64,000 nt of DNA, from NCBI GenBank assembly GCA_032622095.1, contig CP136061.1, positions 87,164,983-87,228,982 on the forward strand. Reading direction: 5' to 3'. Of this stretch, positions 22,834 to 32,940 are shown piece after piece. Each line of letters starts with the position of its first letter. The first letter of the stretch is position 1. The DNA comes from Siphonodentalium dalli. Taxonomy: Eukaryota > Mollusca > Scaphopoda > Gadilida > Siphonodentaliidae. A program made the translations under genes and the position numbers. The notes below the pieces were generated by a model, which saw only the letters and a list, made by a program, of their open reading frames with translations, did not search any database and was not told where the DNA came from.

Positions 22834-23433
22834 ATGCAAAGTTTCGTCGGCCATATATATGGCGAACTCAACAAATTCGCCCACTTGACATGGAACACAA
22901 TCCACGCTAACCGATCGCAAAACCCAATTGATACAAGAGGATACCCACAATCGCCGTCAGTTAGCCATGCAGACATTCAGCTGGTTGGTATTAGCAAGCA
23001 CCCATCTTCACCCATACCTAGTGCTTCAAAATTCAACCCGCAGGAAACGTCTACACCAAGTTCTTCTCACGTTAAACGCACAGATAAAGAGCCAAAAAAC
23101 ACACCACTTGACAAGAAGAATAACTCTATTAACTATGCGCGTCACGCTAATCATGACACGCACGTTGACAACCAACAATCCAATTATGACCTCCGTGATA
23201 TTCCTGTGGATGATTGTGACGACACCCACCACGATTCCGCAGAAGACACTCGACACTCCAATAAACGGAGCCACCTGCAATCAGAGAAGCCTGGTGCTAA
23301 CGATGATCATTCAAACCACAACAGACGCCCTTCGCGAAATAACTACTCATCGAACAACGCATCCTTTTCCAGGTTCTATCAAAAGTCAAACGACGGCCCT
23401 ATTAGACATCGCGTGTGTTCCTCGGTAACCTAG
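22834..23433 (+). pseudogene. LINE ORF1, 5' portion (frame-disrupted)
   Basis: The frame starting MQSFVGHIYGELNK runs 199 codons to a TAG at 23431. It encodes a hydrophilic, Asp/His/Asn/Ser-rich chain of the low-complexity kind seen in the N-terminal half of many LINE ORF1 proteins, which bind the element RNA. It ends just after the point where the conserved ORF1 C-terminal domain begins in another frame (23406 onward). The two open frames overlap by about 28 bp, so either an indel broke ORF1 or a -1 frameshift joins them. I saw no convincing slippery heptamer, so a mutation is the simpler reading. Confidence 0.55.
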
Positions 23434-23726
23434 ATGTTAAAGTCGATGCATATGTGCTTTCTGATTATCTGGATGAATTTGAAGTGCGTCACTCAGTTGT
23501 TCGAATCCTGCAAGGTGGAAGAGCTGACGGTCCTGTGTCAGCCAGAATAAATATTCATGTGGATGATGTTGATGAAGTACTCAGGAAAGGTTTCTGGCCT
23601 ATTGCCGTATTATGTAGACCTTGGCTGTCCAAACGTTCCTTTGACGATAGACGTGACAATAACTACCATAACACAACTGAGGATATACGTGGGAAACATC
23701 AATACCAACGACAACAACAACAATAA
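23406..23726 (+). pseudogene. LINE ORF1, C-terminal domain
   Basis: An open frame containing VFLGNLDVKVDAYVLSDYL and, about 60 residues later, GFWPIAVLCRPW. A (V/I)FxGxL strand, then a helix, then a terminal FWPxxVxxRPW/RRF motif is the usual layout of the ORF1 C-terminal domain in CR1-, I- and Jockey-like LINEs. There is no in-frame ATG at the start, since the frame opens after a TAG at 23403. It therefore depends on the upstream frame for translation, or is dead. It is followed by a Gln/Asn-rich tail and a stop at 23724-23726. Confidence 0.55.
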
Positions 23727-23802
23727 AATCAACTCGCATAGCAACAAATCAAATACCAAATCTTGTGCCTGCTTATGCATTTGAACCTTGAATCGCTCAA
23801 CC

Positions 23803-26800
23803 ATGTTACACGTATTACGTAATTATGCTGGTGAATCTAGCGCTTGCCACTGTTTGTGCAACTTATTGATAATTTTCATAATGTTGTTGAATATTTGCAC
23901 ATGGAACGCTACTGGGATTTTCGGTAGCAGTTCCTACCTCTCGAGCCTTCTCGCACAGGAAAATGTTGGTGTAATTGGAGTGAGTGAGCATTGGCTCTGG
24001 GAGCACAATTCTCATTTTCTCAACACATTACACCAAAATTATCGCTACCATATAGTGTGTGACTATTCACAAAGAATACCGTTACAAATGAGAAGGGCGG
24101 GAAGGCCGAAAGGCGGAGTTGCCATTATATGGCATGCTAGTTTGGACAGTGCCGTTTCAGTCATCCAATACGACGACGATCGCATTTGTGGCATTCAAAT
24201 ACAGATATCAGAATCACAGTATGTATACATCTTTCAGGTGTACCTCCCTTCCAGCAATTACCCAGTCACAATGTATAGAGACTATATAAATCGTGTGCAA
24301 GACCTTATCGATATGTACACAGAAATAGGGCACGTCATTGTAATGGGTGACTTTAACGGCAGTGTACAGAGATCGGATGCCAGAAATAGAAGTTTATCCA
24401 AACTTATCTCACAAAAATCACTGGTGTCTGTCAACAATACTGACGCTTGTATTGGGCCTTCTGCGACATACGTACCCACCGATGGTGGACCAGGTACCAT
24501 GATAGACCACATCCTCATTCCCGAGGAAGAATCGTACCTAGTACAGAAAATCGAAATCATCGACGACGATTCACTGGATGTCTCTAATCATAGGCCAATT
24601 AAAATGGTCATAAATTACCCACATAATAATAAAATGGGTCGCTCAGAAAACCAAATTTCAGCATGCAATTGGAAAAAGTTCACTGCCTCGGAAGACTTAA
24701 TCAATGCTTATCAAACCGCCGTGCAGGACAGTCTTCCGAACTTTGCCATATCTGACATCGATGATCTCGATTCGTACTACGATTCTGTTGTTAGTGCGAT
24801 AAACAAAGCTACAACGCAGCACATACCAAAAAAGTCTTTCAAATCTTTCGCCAAACCGTATTGGAACGACTCTTTGGAATCACTCCACTGCGAAATGCGC
24901 AATACTAGAAATAGATGGCTAGAAGAAGGGAGACCGAGAGGTATTGTAAATATCAGCTACGGCAACTATAAAGAAGCTAAACGCAAATTTCGCCGCGAAC
25001 TTCGCAAATGTAATGGGCAATACATGTCTGCTCAAAATGAACAAATTGATAATTCAGCTGAGTTAGACCAGGGTCTCTTTTTCAAGCTCTTTAACAACAA
25101 AAGATCGAAATCAAAACCGGATAGTAAATTATTCAATGTAAATGGCAAAATAATCCGGAATACGTCGGACATCACCGCTGCATGGGCAGATTACTATGAA
25201 CAACTATATTCACCTCTACAATCGCCCACTTTCGATTCAGAACATCTGGAGAAGATACAACTTTTGATTGCAGATATTTCTGAACATAAGTCACCTTCTA
25301 AAGTAGACCAATCTCTCATTTATGAGATATCACACAGAGAGCTCAATAACGCTATTAGTAATGCCAAAAAGGGGAAAGCCCCAGGTCCCGACCGCATATG
25401 CTATGAGCATGTGGTACATGGTGGCGATACATTGCTCAACTGCACAGCATACATGCTGTCTATGATGTTGAAACTCAGACATGTTCCAAAAATGGCCAAG
25501 ACGGGATTAATGATTTCCTTGCATAAGGGTGGAGACAAACCAAAGAACAAGTTCGATAGCTACAGAGCAATTACACTCTTACCCATATTCTATAAGCTCC
25601 TGGAAAAGGTTCTGCTCAATCGCTTCGAAATTAATACACCATATCTCGTTAAAGTTCACCCCCTTCAGAACGGGTTCCAGAAAGAAATAAGTTGCTTAAT
25701 GTCATCATATGTTGTTAGCGAATGCATCAATTACACATCAGAGCAGAATAGTAAGCTGTATGCATGTTTCCTAGATGTCCGTAAAGCCTTTGATACTGTG
25801 TGGTTAGACGGCCTATTGATCAAACTTTACAATCGTGGTTTCCGTGGACATATATGGTTCATACTACGGGAGATGTTGTCGGGCTTTTCGTGCTTCGTCA
25901 ATTATGGTAAATCAATGTCAAGGGAAATCAAAATACTACAAGGGACGCGACAAGGGGGAATTTTATCCCCTCTTTTATACATGTTGTATATAGATGATCT
26001 GTTATATGAACTCGAGGCATCGAACTATGGTCTTCGGATTGTCTCCACAAACTGCGCGTCGCCAACTCAAGCGGATGATATGACGCTCTTTTCGCTCACA
26101 AACGTGGGCCTACAACGCCTCTGTGATATTTGCACAATGTATAGCCGATTGTGGCGGTTTACATACAACGCACAGAAATGTAAAACCATTGTATTCAATG
26201 AAAAAGTGAAGAATCTGCCTGTGCATCCAAGGAGATGGAAACTTGGTGACGGGTATGTAGACGAAACTGATCACATAACCCATCTTGGCATAACGTTGCA
26301 TAGAAGCGACTTCGCTCGTGAGTTCATCGACTGTATTGTCAACAAAATAAGATCCACCTACTTCATGCTGAGCAATGCTGGTATGTATGCAGGTGGAATC
26401 ACCCCTCAAAGTTGCGAAACTCTTTACAGATCCATAATTATTCCAAAGGGTCTATACGGATCTGAACTATTGTGTGGTCTATCAGAAACCCATTGGTCAA
26501 CTCTTGAGAAAATTCATCGCTTCTGCCTCAAGCATATCCAGGGACTTCCTGTACGTGCTCGCACTGATATCGTTTTGGGGATGCTTGGCATCCATCCTAT
26601 CAAGTCATTGATTGATGCCAGGAAACTCAATTTGTTTGGAAGCCTATGCCGTATGCCTCCTGGCAAAGCTTGCAAGGAAATTTTTGTCACAAGACTTCAC
26701 ATGTACTTCACGGGACAACTGGAAAACCCAAATTCCTTCATCAGCGACATTAACAACACTCTTGTTGAATACAACCTATCCGAGCATATGCATCAGTATG

Positions 26801-27375
26801 CTCATTTCTGCTCATTTCCTCTGAAATCCGAATGGAAACGCATTACAAAAACCGCGATTAACGACAAATGCGTACAGAAATGGACAGAGAGAACAAATTG
26901 TGACACTTCATTTGCGCGTTTTCGAGAAATTCAACCAAACCCTACTATGTGTCACTTATGGAGAACATGTCGTAAATACCCTATGCATAAGATTGCATTT
27001 ATCACAGTCGGTCAGCTCATCGCAGGAAGCGCATTCTCTCAACAAAACACATGCACATTATGCTGTCAGTCACACTCTGATATTATCGAGCACGCACTTA
27101 TCTCATGCAGTAGCCCACTTATGCATTCCCACAGAAACGAAATGTGGTACCAGATGATTGATCGTTTCGGCATACCGCTATTCGTATGGGCCACGAGTCT
27201 CAGCAACAGCGACCTCGTATTGCTCCATCTCACACATCTTCCACGTGATATATTCACATTTCTTGAGCAAGTTGAGGATACATCAAAGTTTACGAGATTC
27301 ATTGTTCTTCACACAAACTTAATTTGGAGGCGCTATGTCGAACTCTCAGCCACTACGCATGACGGTTTGTGTTAA
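23803..27375 (+). CDS. LINE ORF2: APE endonuclease and reverse transcriptase
   Basis: It encodes the enzyme that nicks target DNA and copies the LINE RNA by target-primed reverse transcription. The frame is 1,190 codons from the ATG at 23803. A second ATG at 23881 directly precedes the endonuclease start LLNICTWNATG and may be the real one. Endonuclease motifs, numbered from 23803: SEHWL near residue 62, MGDFN at 182-186 and SNHRP at 261-265. Most relatives have SDHxP at the last site, so an Asn replaces the usual Asp. Reverse-transcriptase motifs: GKAPGPD near 524, FLDVRKAFDTV near 657, TRQGGILSP near 715 and QADDMTLF near 755, so the catalytic aspartates are present. The C-terminus has CTLCCQSHSDIIEHALISC near 1084, a Cys/His motif usual in this group. 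No internal stop or frameshift was seen, so the enzyme is potentially active apart from the endonuclease substitution. Confidence 0.92.
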   Translation: MLHVLRNYAGESSACHCLCNLLIIFIMLLNICTWNATGIFGSSSYLSSLLAQENVGVIGVSEHWLWEHNSHFLNTLHQNYRYHIVCDYSQRIPLQMRRAGRPKGGVAIIWHASLDSAVSVIQYDDDRICGIQIQISESQYVYIFQVYLPSSNYPVTMYRDYINRVQDLIDMYTEIGHVIVMGDFNGSVQRSDARNRSLSKLISQKSLVSVNNTDACIGPSATYVPTDGGPGTMIDHILIPEEESYLVQKIEIIDDDSLDVSNHRPIKMVINYPHNNKMGRSENQISACNWKKFTASEDLINAYQTAVQDSLPNFAISDIDDLDSYYDSVVSAINKATTQHIPKKSFKSFAKPYWNDSLESLHCEMRNTRNRWLEEGRPRGIVNISYGNYKEAKRKFRRELRKCNGQYMSAQNEQIDNSAELDQGLFFKLFNNKRSKSKPDSKLFNVNGKIIRNTSDITAAWADYYEQLYSPLQSPTFDSEHLEKIQLLIADISEHKSPSKVDQSLIYEISHRELNNAISNAKKGKAPGPDRICYEHVVHGGDTLLNCTAYMLSMMLKLRHVPKMAKTGLMISLHKGGDKPKNKFDSYRAITLLPIFYKLLEKVLLNRFEINTPYLVKVHPLQNGFQKEISCLMSSYVVSECINYTSEQNSKLYACFLDVRKAFDTVWLDGLLIKLYNRGFRGHIWFILREMLSGFSCFVNYGKSMSREIKILQGTRQGGILSPLLYMLYIDDLLYELEASNYGLRIVSTNCASPTQADDMTLFSLTNVGLQRLCDICTMYSRLWRFTYNAQKCKTIVFNEKVKNLPVHPRRWKLGDGYVDETDHITHLGITLHRSDFAREFIDCIVNKIRSTYFMLSNAGMYAGGITPQSCETLYRSIIIPKGLYGSELLCGLSETHWSTLEKIHRFCLKHIQGLPVRARTDIVLGMLGIHPIKSLIDARKLNLFGSLCRMPPGKACKEIFVTRLHMYFTGQLENPNSFISDINNTLVEYNLSEHMHQYAHFCSFPLKSEWKRITKTAINDKCVQKWTERTNCDTSFARFREIQPNPTMCHLWRTCRKYPMHKIAFITVGQLIAGSAFSQQNTCTLCCQSHSDIIEHALISCSSPLMHSHRNEMWYQMIDRFGIPLFVWATSLSNSDLVLLHLTHLPRDIFTFLEQVEDTSKFTRFIVLHTNLIWRRYVELSATTHDGLC

Positions 27376-27568
27376 ACAACCTTTGATCTTTGAAGTTTGA
27401 ACGTTACGGGTGTTCACCATAAGTCGTACTTAAATGTACCACATTCTGTCCTGTCCATAAAACCGAAGACGACAAATTAAATAAACATGAATAAATTAAT
27501 AAATCATTATATATATATGTATGCATAGGTATGTGTATATGAGGGTGTGATGGTGTGTGTGTGTGTGT

Positions 27569-27626
<58 letters not shown>

Positions 27627-28138
27627 GTGTATACGTGTGTGTATATGTTTTCTTGCGCTAGCGTTTGCACTGTCGCAACATCATCCTACATATAGTCTAT
27701 TCCACTTAATGGGTGCATACATTTATAGGGGAGCTATTGTCGAGCAAGGGCATTGCGTTTGCTGACTCTTTGGGGAGAGAGATTCTTCTAAGCGAATCCA
27801 ACTCCAACTAGAGTTCCTTTTGTAATTGTATGCACCTGCTTATGGTGTGCTGTTGTGACAGTGCATCATAACGTATGTATGTACGGTTGTGTTTGTGTCT
27901 GCGCCATGTGTTAGATTGTATATGCGTACGGGTGTGGTCGAGAGGGTGTGTGTTTTCTGTTGATGTGATATGTAAGCTCGTGTTCGTGTACATACAATTA
28001 GAATGGTATTCTTTTCCTCGGTAGTTTGTTCTCTTGTCTGTCTTTTCATTACTTCTTGATTGCTAAATGTATTTATGTTACATTCATGTATACTATGTCT
28101 TGTTAAATCTTCAATACTGGAGGCAATAAAGATATATA
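27376..28138 (+). other. LINE 3' UTR with TG microsatellite and AT tail
   Basis: Non-coding. A GT/TG dinucleotide tract with a few interruptions lies at about 27548-27622 (a minus-strand open frame here encodes only Thr-His repeats). The end is CTGGAGGCAATAAAGATATA and TATATA, where AATAAA resembles a polyadenylation signal and the ATATAT run forms the short repeated tail typical of several LINE clades. Confidence 0.8.
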
Positions 28139-28994
28139 TATAACCCCATGAACCACTGCACAGCTAATCCATATAACAACAGTAAACACTGCACTGCTTC
28201 AACGAATAACCACATGATACACCGCACAGCTGATGCATATTTCCGTATGCACCACCTCATAGCTAATATGTATTTTCGCATGAACAACCCCACAGCTAAT
28301 ATGTATTTCCACCTGCACCACTTCACGGCGGATACATATAACCACGCGAAAAAATGAACTGCTAATCGGTATATCCACACAAACCACCGACCATCTAATC
28401 TATGTAACCACATTACTGTGGAGAGGGGGTTATTGGTTGGCAGACCCCTTAGTAGTTGTGGTAGATGTCCACAGGTATTATTCCCTGTGTCCTCACATTC
28501 ACATCTGATAAAGGATTGGTATATCCATATCATCAATTCAATAAACAACTTCAATGTCGACTCGTGTATTTATGATCGCCAAAGTCCAAGTCCAAATTCT
28601 TATCAACACTGCACCTTAGTTACTTTGATAACAACGGTATTACGTAAACACCGCTTAGGTTGTGGTATTTGTGTTAGACTGGTAATAAAATTAGGCGATG
28701 ATAGAACATATCAGAATCGTCTTCATTCTGAGTCCAAGACCAAATAAAGTGATGATTTACACCAAATAGTGAAATCAGGTTATAAATTGTACGATAAAAT
28801 GCTCTAAAAATAATCTAAATGAACGACGATTTACACCAATTAATTAGATCAGTAAATGGGAGTATTTACCATGATTCCTAATATGGAATTGTAAATACAT
28901 AGCCGTTGTTTAGACATATCTCAATGACAGTCTTTAAATGTTTACTGCATGCTTATACGCGAGAATACGGTGTCGCGGCTGTCTTGGATTAAAC

Positions 28995-29568
28995 CAGCCC
29001 CGTTCCGTGATTTCAGAGATTAATCCAGCCCCGTTCCGTGGTTTCTGAGATTCATCCAGCCCCGTTCCGTGGTTTCAGAGATTCACACAGCCCCGTTCCG
29101 TGGTTTCAGAGATTAATCCAGCCCCGTTCCGTGGTTTCAGAGATTAATCCAGCCCTGTTCCGCGGTTTCAGAGATTAATCCAGCCCGTTCCGTGGTTTCA
29201 GAGATTAATCCAGCCCCGTTCCGTGGTTTCAGAGATTAATCCAGACCCGTTCCGTGGTGTCAGAGATTAATCCAGCACCGTTCCGTCGTTTCAGAGATTA
29301 ATCCAGCCCCGTTCCGTGGTTTCAGTGATTGATCCAGCCCCGTTCCGTGGTTTCAGAGATTAATGATGGCAATGACGGTACCGATGGTGATGATGACGGG
29401 GATGACGACGGAGGTTGCGACGACTACAGCGACGACGACTAACATGATGCCGATGATGCTGACGATGCTACTGATGATTGACGATGCTCATGACGCGATG
29501 ATGATGATGATGACGACGACCATGACGACGACAAGGACGACGACGACGACGACGATGATGGTTTTCTT
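28995..29568. repeat. 31-bp minisatellite and GAT/GAC tract, right copy
   Basis: Exact counterpart of 19727-20300. Unit variants such as AGCCCTGTTCCGCGG and AGACCCGTTCCGTGGTG occur in the same order in both copies, which shows they were copied together rather than evolving in parallel. Confidence 0.9.
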
Positions 29569-30297
29569 AGACTTATGATTTTGAATGGACCAGTTTCTGC
29601 GCCGCAGTAAATAACTTAACATCCATTGCGGCACATATGTATATATGTTTCCTTGTATATATGTTCATGTTTACACTCTAATTTTGTACTGTGTTGTGCT
29701 ATTGGGTATTAAATCAATCATATTAAATCAAAGGCTAATTTAGGGCAAATTACATTGTAGTTGTTTAACAACTTAATGAATGCATATAGATCTCGCTGCG
29801 CATGTATATTAACACCCCTGGTTATGGGGAGACGTATATATGTTACAGTAAATCAGTGAAATTAGTAATTATGCGAAAACCCTGAATCGTTTAGTAAATT
29901 CATGAAATCCCTGATCTGAGTAGGAATTTAATGGAACTACTAGAAAATTCAGGGATTTCGCGTAATTACTGATTTTAGGCGCCAGGGATTTCATGAAATT
30001 ACTGAAGGACAACCAAGTTAAAGTTTTATTATTTTTATTGCAAACAAGTTATGGAATACATAGAAATTATAGTCATATTACAAACACAATCAACATTTAT
30101 AAGATGTTTGATGCTAAGATAAATCATCATCAATGTTCCAGTAACAAATTTAGTTTACAGAAAGAAATAGGCAAAATGTTTCCACTGAAAAGGTTTTTCT
30201 CAACGGCCGGGTTGAACCTTTTTGTCGACAAAAACAGAAGCACGAATGCTTTTCACTTAGCTCAATACAAATTCATCATCTACTTGTTTTTACATGT

Positions 30298-30788
30298 TAG
30301 GCTATTGTGACATCGTGAATTACATTTTAATTGAGCCTTGAAACATTTTCATTTGGCTGTCGTGCATGTCCCCTTACAGTTACATTTCTTAAATCCTTGA
30401 CCACCTGTTGCAGATTGCTCCCTGACTGCAGAGCGTAGAGGGAGAATCATTGTTTGGCAGATGTGATCGGTAGTCAAAAGTCTCTCCGGGCACAAATCAA
30501 ATTGGTTGCGAGAATACTTTTCGCTCAGAATGCCTGATTTGACAGCGATTGTGTATAAGTCTCTGTCGAGGTTCATGTCGACAACTCCAAAAATCCAGCA
30601 AAAAAAAATGGCAAGAGATTTTCAAGAAAGAATTTCTCTGGGTCTATCTGGCGAAAATCTTGAATGTCACAAAACATCATCTTCATTGAGTAATCATTGG
30701 ATACATTTGAGAGGTTGAAATTATTATCTTTTTTGTCACCTTATCTCCAATCAGCAAATAGCTTATTGTCTTGGCTCCAGGAGCGTAG
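30298..30788 (-). pseudogene. KRBA2-like cysteine-rich remnant, right copy
   Basis: Same sequence as 21030-21520, including the TGA in place of a conserved cysteine codon (at 30349-30351). The stop therefore predates the duplication. Confidence 0.5.
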
Positions 30789-32087
30789 GCTTCGTTCCCC
30801 GAGTGGGTGGGTATCCAGAGGCCAAAACAAGTGTTCTCCTAGGTCATGCAACTTTTATCCAAATACAATATTTTACTTTGTTTCTATTTAAACAACTTGC
30901 AGGTGTTTTAGTCTTCTCTAATGACTAGAAATGACGCATTAAAAATAGTCTTCACCCCCTCATATAGATGATAACATTGGTAAAATTCACTGAGAACTAA
31001 TGTTGAAAGGGGGTCTTTCTGTGAACGGAACACAATTCCATATGTAAAAAATGTTTTCGATCAAGATATGTACACAAAATAAGGTTATTTTCTGGTTATT
31101 TCTCCCATAACTATCAGCAAACATGTCGCAACGATGCTTGCTATATGCAGGCCGATACAACTGTAAGGGCAGGAGTATAATGTTAATAGCACAGCCAGAC
31201 GACCAGTTAACAGTTACCGATTCATGCGAAGAAAGGGTTACATTTGGAATTGCACTGCTCTGTGATGGTGGGTTTGGACAAGGTCCCTTAACATAAGCAC
31301 GCAAAAGCAACGGAACCCCAAAGGAAATCCTTTTGTTTCTTTGTTTTGTTTTTTTTTAGATATTTGAATCAGTAACTTTCAACAATCGGTGCTATTATAA
31401 GATTATGCCAGGACAAGAGAGAAGCTTATATATTTATAGAAAGCATGAATTAGTCTAAATTTCTGTAAATTGAGCAGATATAATCGTCATTAAAACAGTG
31501 AATTTGCCATTCTTAGTATTTCTTTGTTTGGAATTAAACAGGAAGTCACAATAATTGCGGTTAATAAAAACACCTGGTTGGAATAGGAGGCGGTCGTTTA
31601 AATTGGACCGAATTTGGAGATGGATTGGGTGGGTGTCAAAAATTTGATGGATAAAATTACACGGAAGTGTGGATGGGTCCCAAAATTCGGGGGAAAAAAA
31701 TCAACCTTGTGTATGAACTTTTATCCGCTCCCCTCATAGACCGCTACCCTCATATATTATAATGCAGAATAAAGCAGTCACAAATATTCCAGCCCAATGA
31801 AAACAAATGTTGATATGCAGTATATGGTCTACTCAAGTAGTGAGCAATCAAATGGAATCAGGCCACAGTGGTCAGCTTTAACTTTGTCAGGAACCTATAT
31901 GCCCCAGAACTCATCTCAGCCCAATTTTCCACCACTGATAATTAAATTCCACAATTAAGAATAATTAGGTCTCCTCTCATGATCTTCAGATATAATATCA
32001 CGGATATATGAACTTTACTTTAAAAACATATATTTTTTAAACAGAAGTTCTTGGTACCTGAAAACAATGAAATTTTAAATACTTTTT

Positions 32088-32635
32088 CATGCCATAAAAG
32101 TTAAGTAAATTAGGTTATAATACCAAATGGGTCGATGGTTCTTAAATACTGTGTCACAATATTAGCTTGTACCAAATTTCACAAAGAAATTCCTGACAGA
32201 TTATGAGAAAATCCATTAAATTTTGGCAAAACGTGCGTCTGACAATTAAATTGTCCTGTTAATATGCTATGATGTTCGTTGGTGCTGTTGTGTTCCTATG
32301 AGACTGGTAGGCCACAGCGATGCTGGTAAGAAAAGGTTATTTTTCCAAAATCCAGTGTCTGTATGAAACATGCAACAAAAATATTAATCTATTTTGGTGC
32401 CTCTCCACATTTTATGCCACTGACCCCGACATCGTCACTTTAGACATTTTTAACCTGCACCATTTTCTTCCTCATGAACAGTTTCACCCCAGTTAGACCA
32501 ATTTTGAGCACTGTAGATGGTTTCCATGTACTTAATGTCTGTAGCTGAGAGACATGCAAACAGACAGACAATCGCACATATAGATATATAAGTAGGATTG
32601 CTGAAATATCTAGAGTTTTGAGATATGATGGTTAT
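32088..32635. other. intergenic, nothing recognised
   Basis: Unique sequence downstream of repeat A. It should be the original right flank of the LINE target. No gene seen. Confidence 0.45.
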
Positions 32636-32760
32636 TATTTGAATTGAATTGAATTGCTTTATTTCACTCAATCATATAAATTGTATGAGATACAGAGTGA
32701 AAAACGTATATACAGAACTATGTACACAATGTTAGTATGGCCGTTGCGTTTGGCGTTCGA
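32636..32760 (-). mobile_element. possible minus-strand LINE/SINE 3' end
   Basis: Read on the minus strand, TGAGTGAAATAAAGCAATTC is followed by repeated AATTC units, i.e. an AATAAA-like signal followed by a pentanucleotide tail. The plus-strand element ending at 10508 has the comparable AATTG tail. The 5' limit is not visible. Confidence 0.4.
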
Positions 32761-32788
32761 TGTCCGTAAGTGTCATTCGTCGTGTTCT

Positions 32789-32886
32789 ACGTCATCATCA
32801 TCATCATCATCACCATCATCATCATCGTCATCTTCAGCAACAACATCCTCATCATCATCATCGTCATCATCGTCATCATCATCATC

Positions 32887-32917
<31 letters not shown>

Positions 32918-32940
32918 CCATCACCATCACCATCATCATT
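32789..32940. repeat. CAT/ATC trinucleotide microsatellite
   Basis: Long run of ATC with CGTC and CAACA interruptions. It produces apparent Ser-, His- and Ile-rich (+) and Met-rich (-) open frames, none of them real genes. Confidence 0.95.

Larger units (their letters stand above)
22820..28138 (+). mobile_element. LINE (non-LTR retrotransposon), 5.3 kb
   Basis: The element contains an ORF1 remnant, an intact APE-endonuclease/reverse-transcriptase ORF2, a 3' UTR of about 760 bp and a terminal AATAAAGATATATATATA tail, with a polyadenylation-like AATAAA just before an AT repeat. Boundaries are set by the direct repeat A, which ends at 22819 and restarts at 28139. The 5' end starts almost at the first ORF1 methionine (22834), so it is probably 5'-truncated or has a very short leader. 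The clade is unresolved; ORF1 plus APE endonuclease plus a C-terminal Cys/His motif fits the CR1/Jockey/I range. The open ORF2 and the identical flanking repeats argue for a recent insertion. Confidence 0.88.
28139..32087. repeat. 3.95-kb direct repeat A, right copy
   Basis: Second copy of 18871-22819. It starts in the TATA at the LINE tail and ends at AAATACTTTTT, after which the sequence CATGCCATAAAAG is unique. All internal open frames translate identically to those in the left copy. At its left edge the 33-bp array is cut into mid-repeat. Confidence 0.92.

Noticed and set aside
22928-23428. Alternative 166-codon frame in LINE ORF1
   Set aside because: Overlaps the better ORF1 frame and has no domain resemblance.
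27404-27670. Thr-His repeat protein on the minus strand
   Set aside because: Translation of the TG microsatellite in the LINE 3' UTR.
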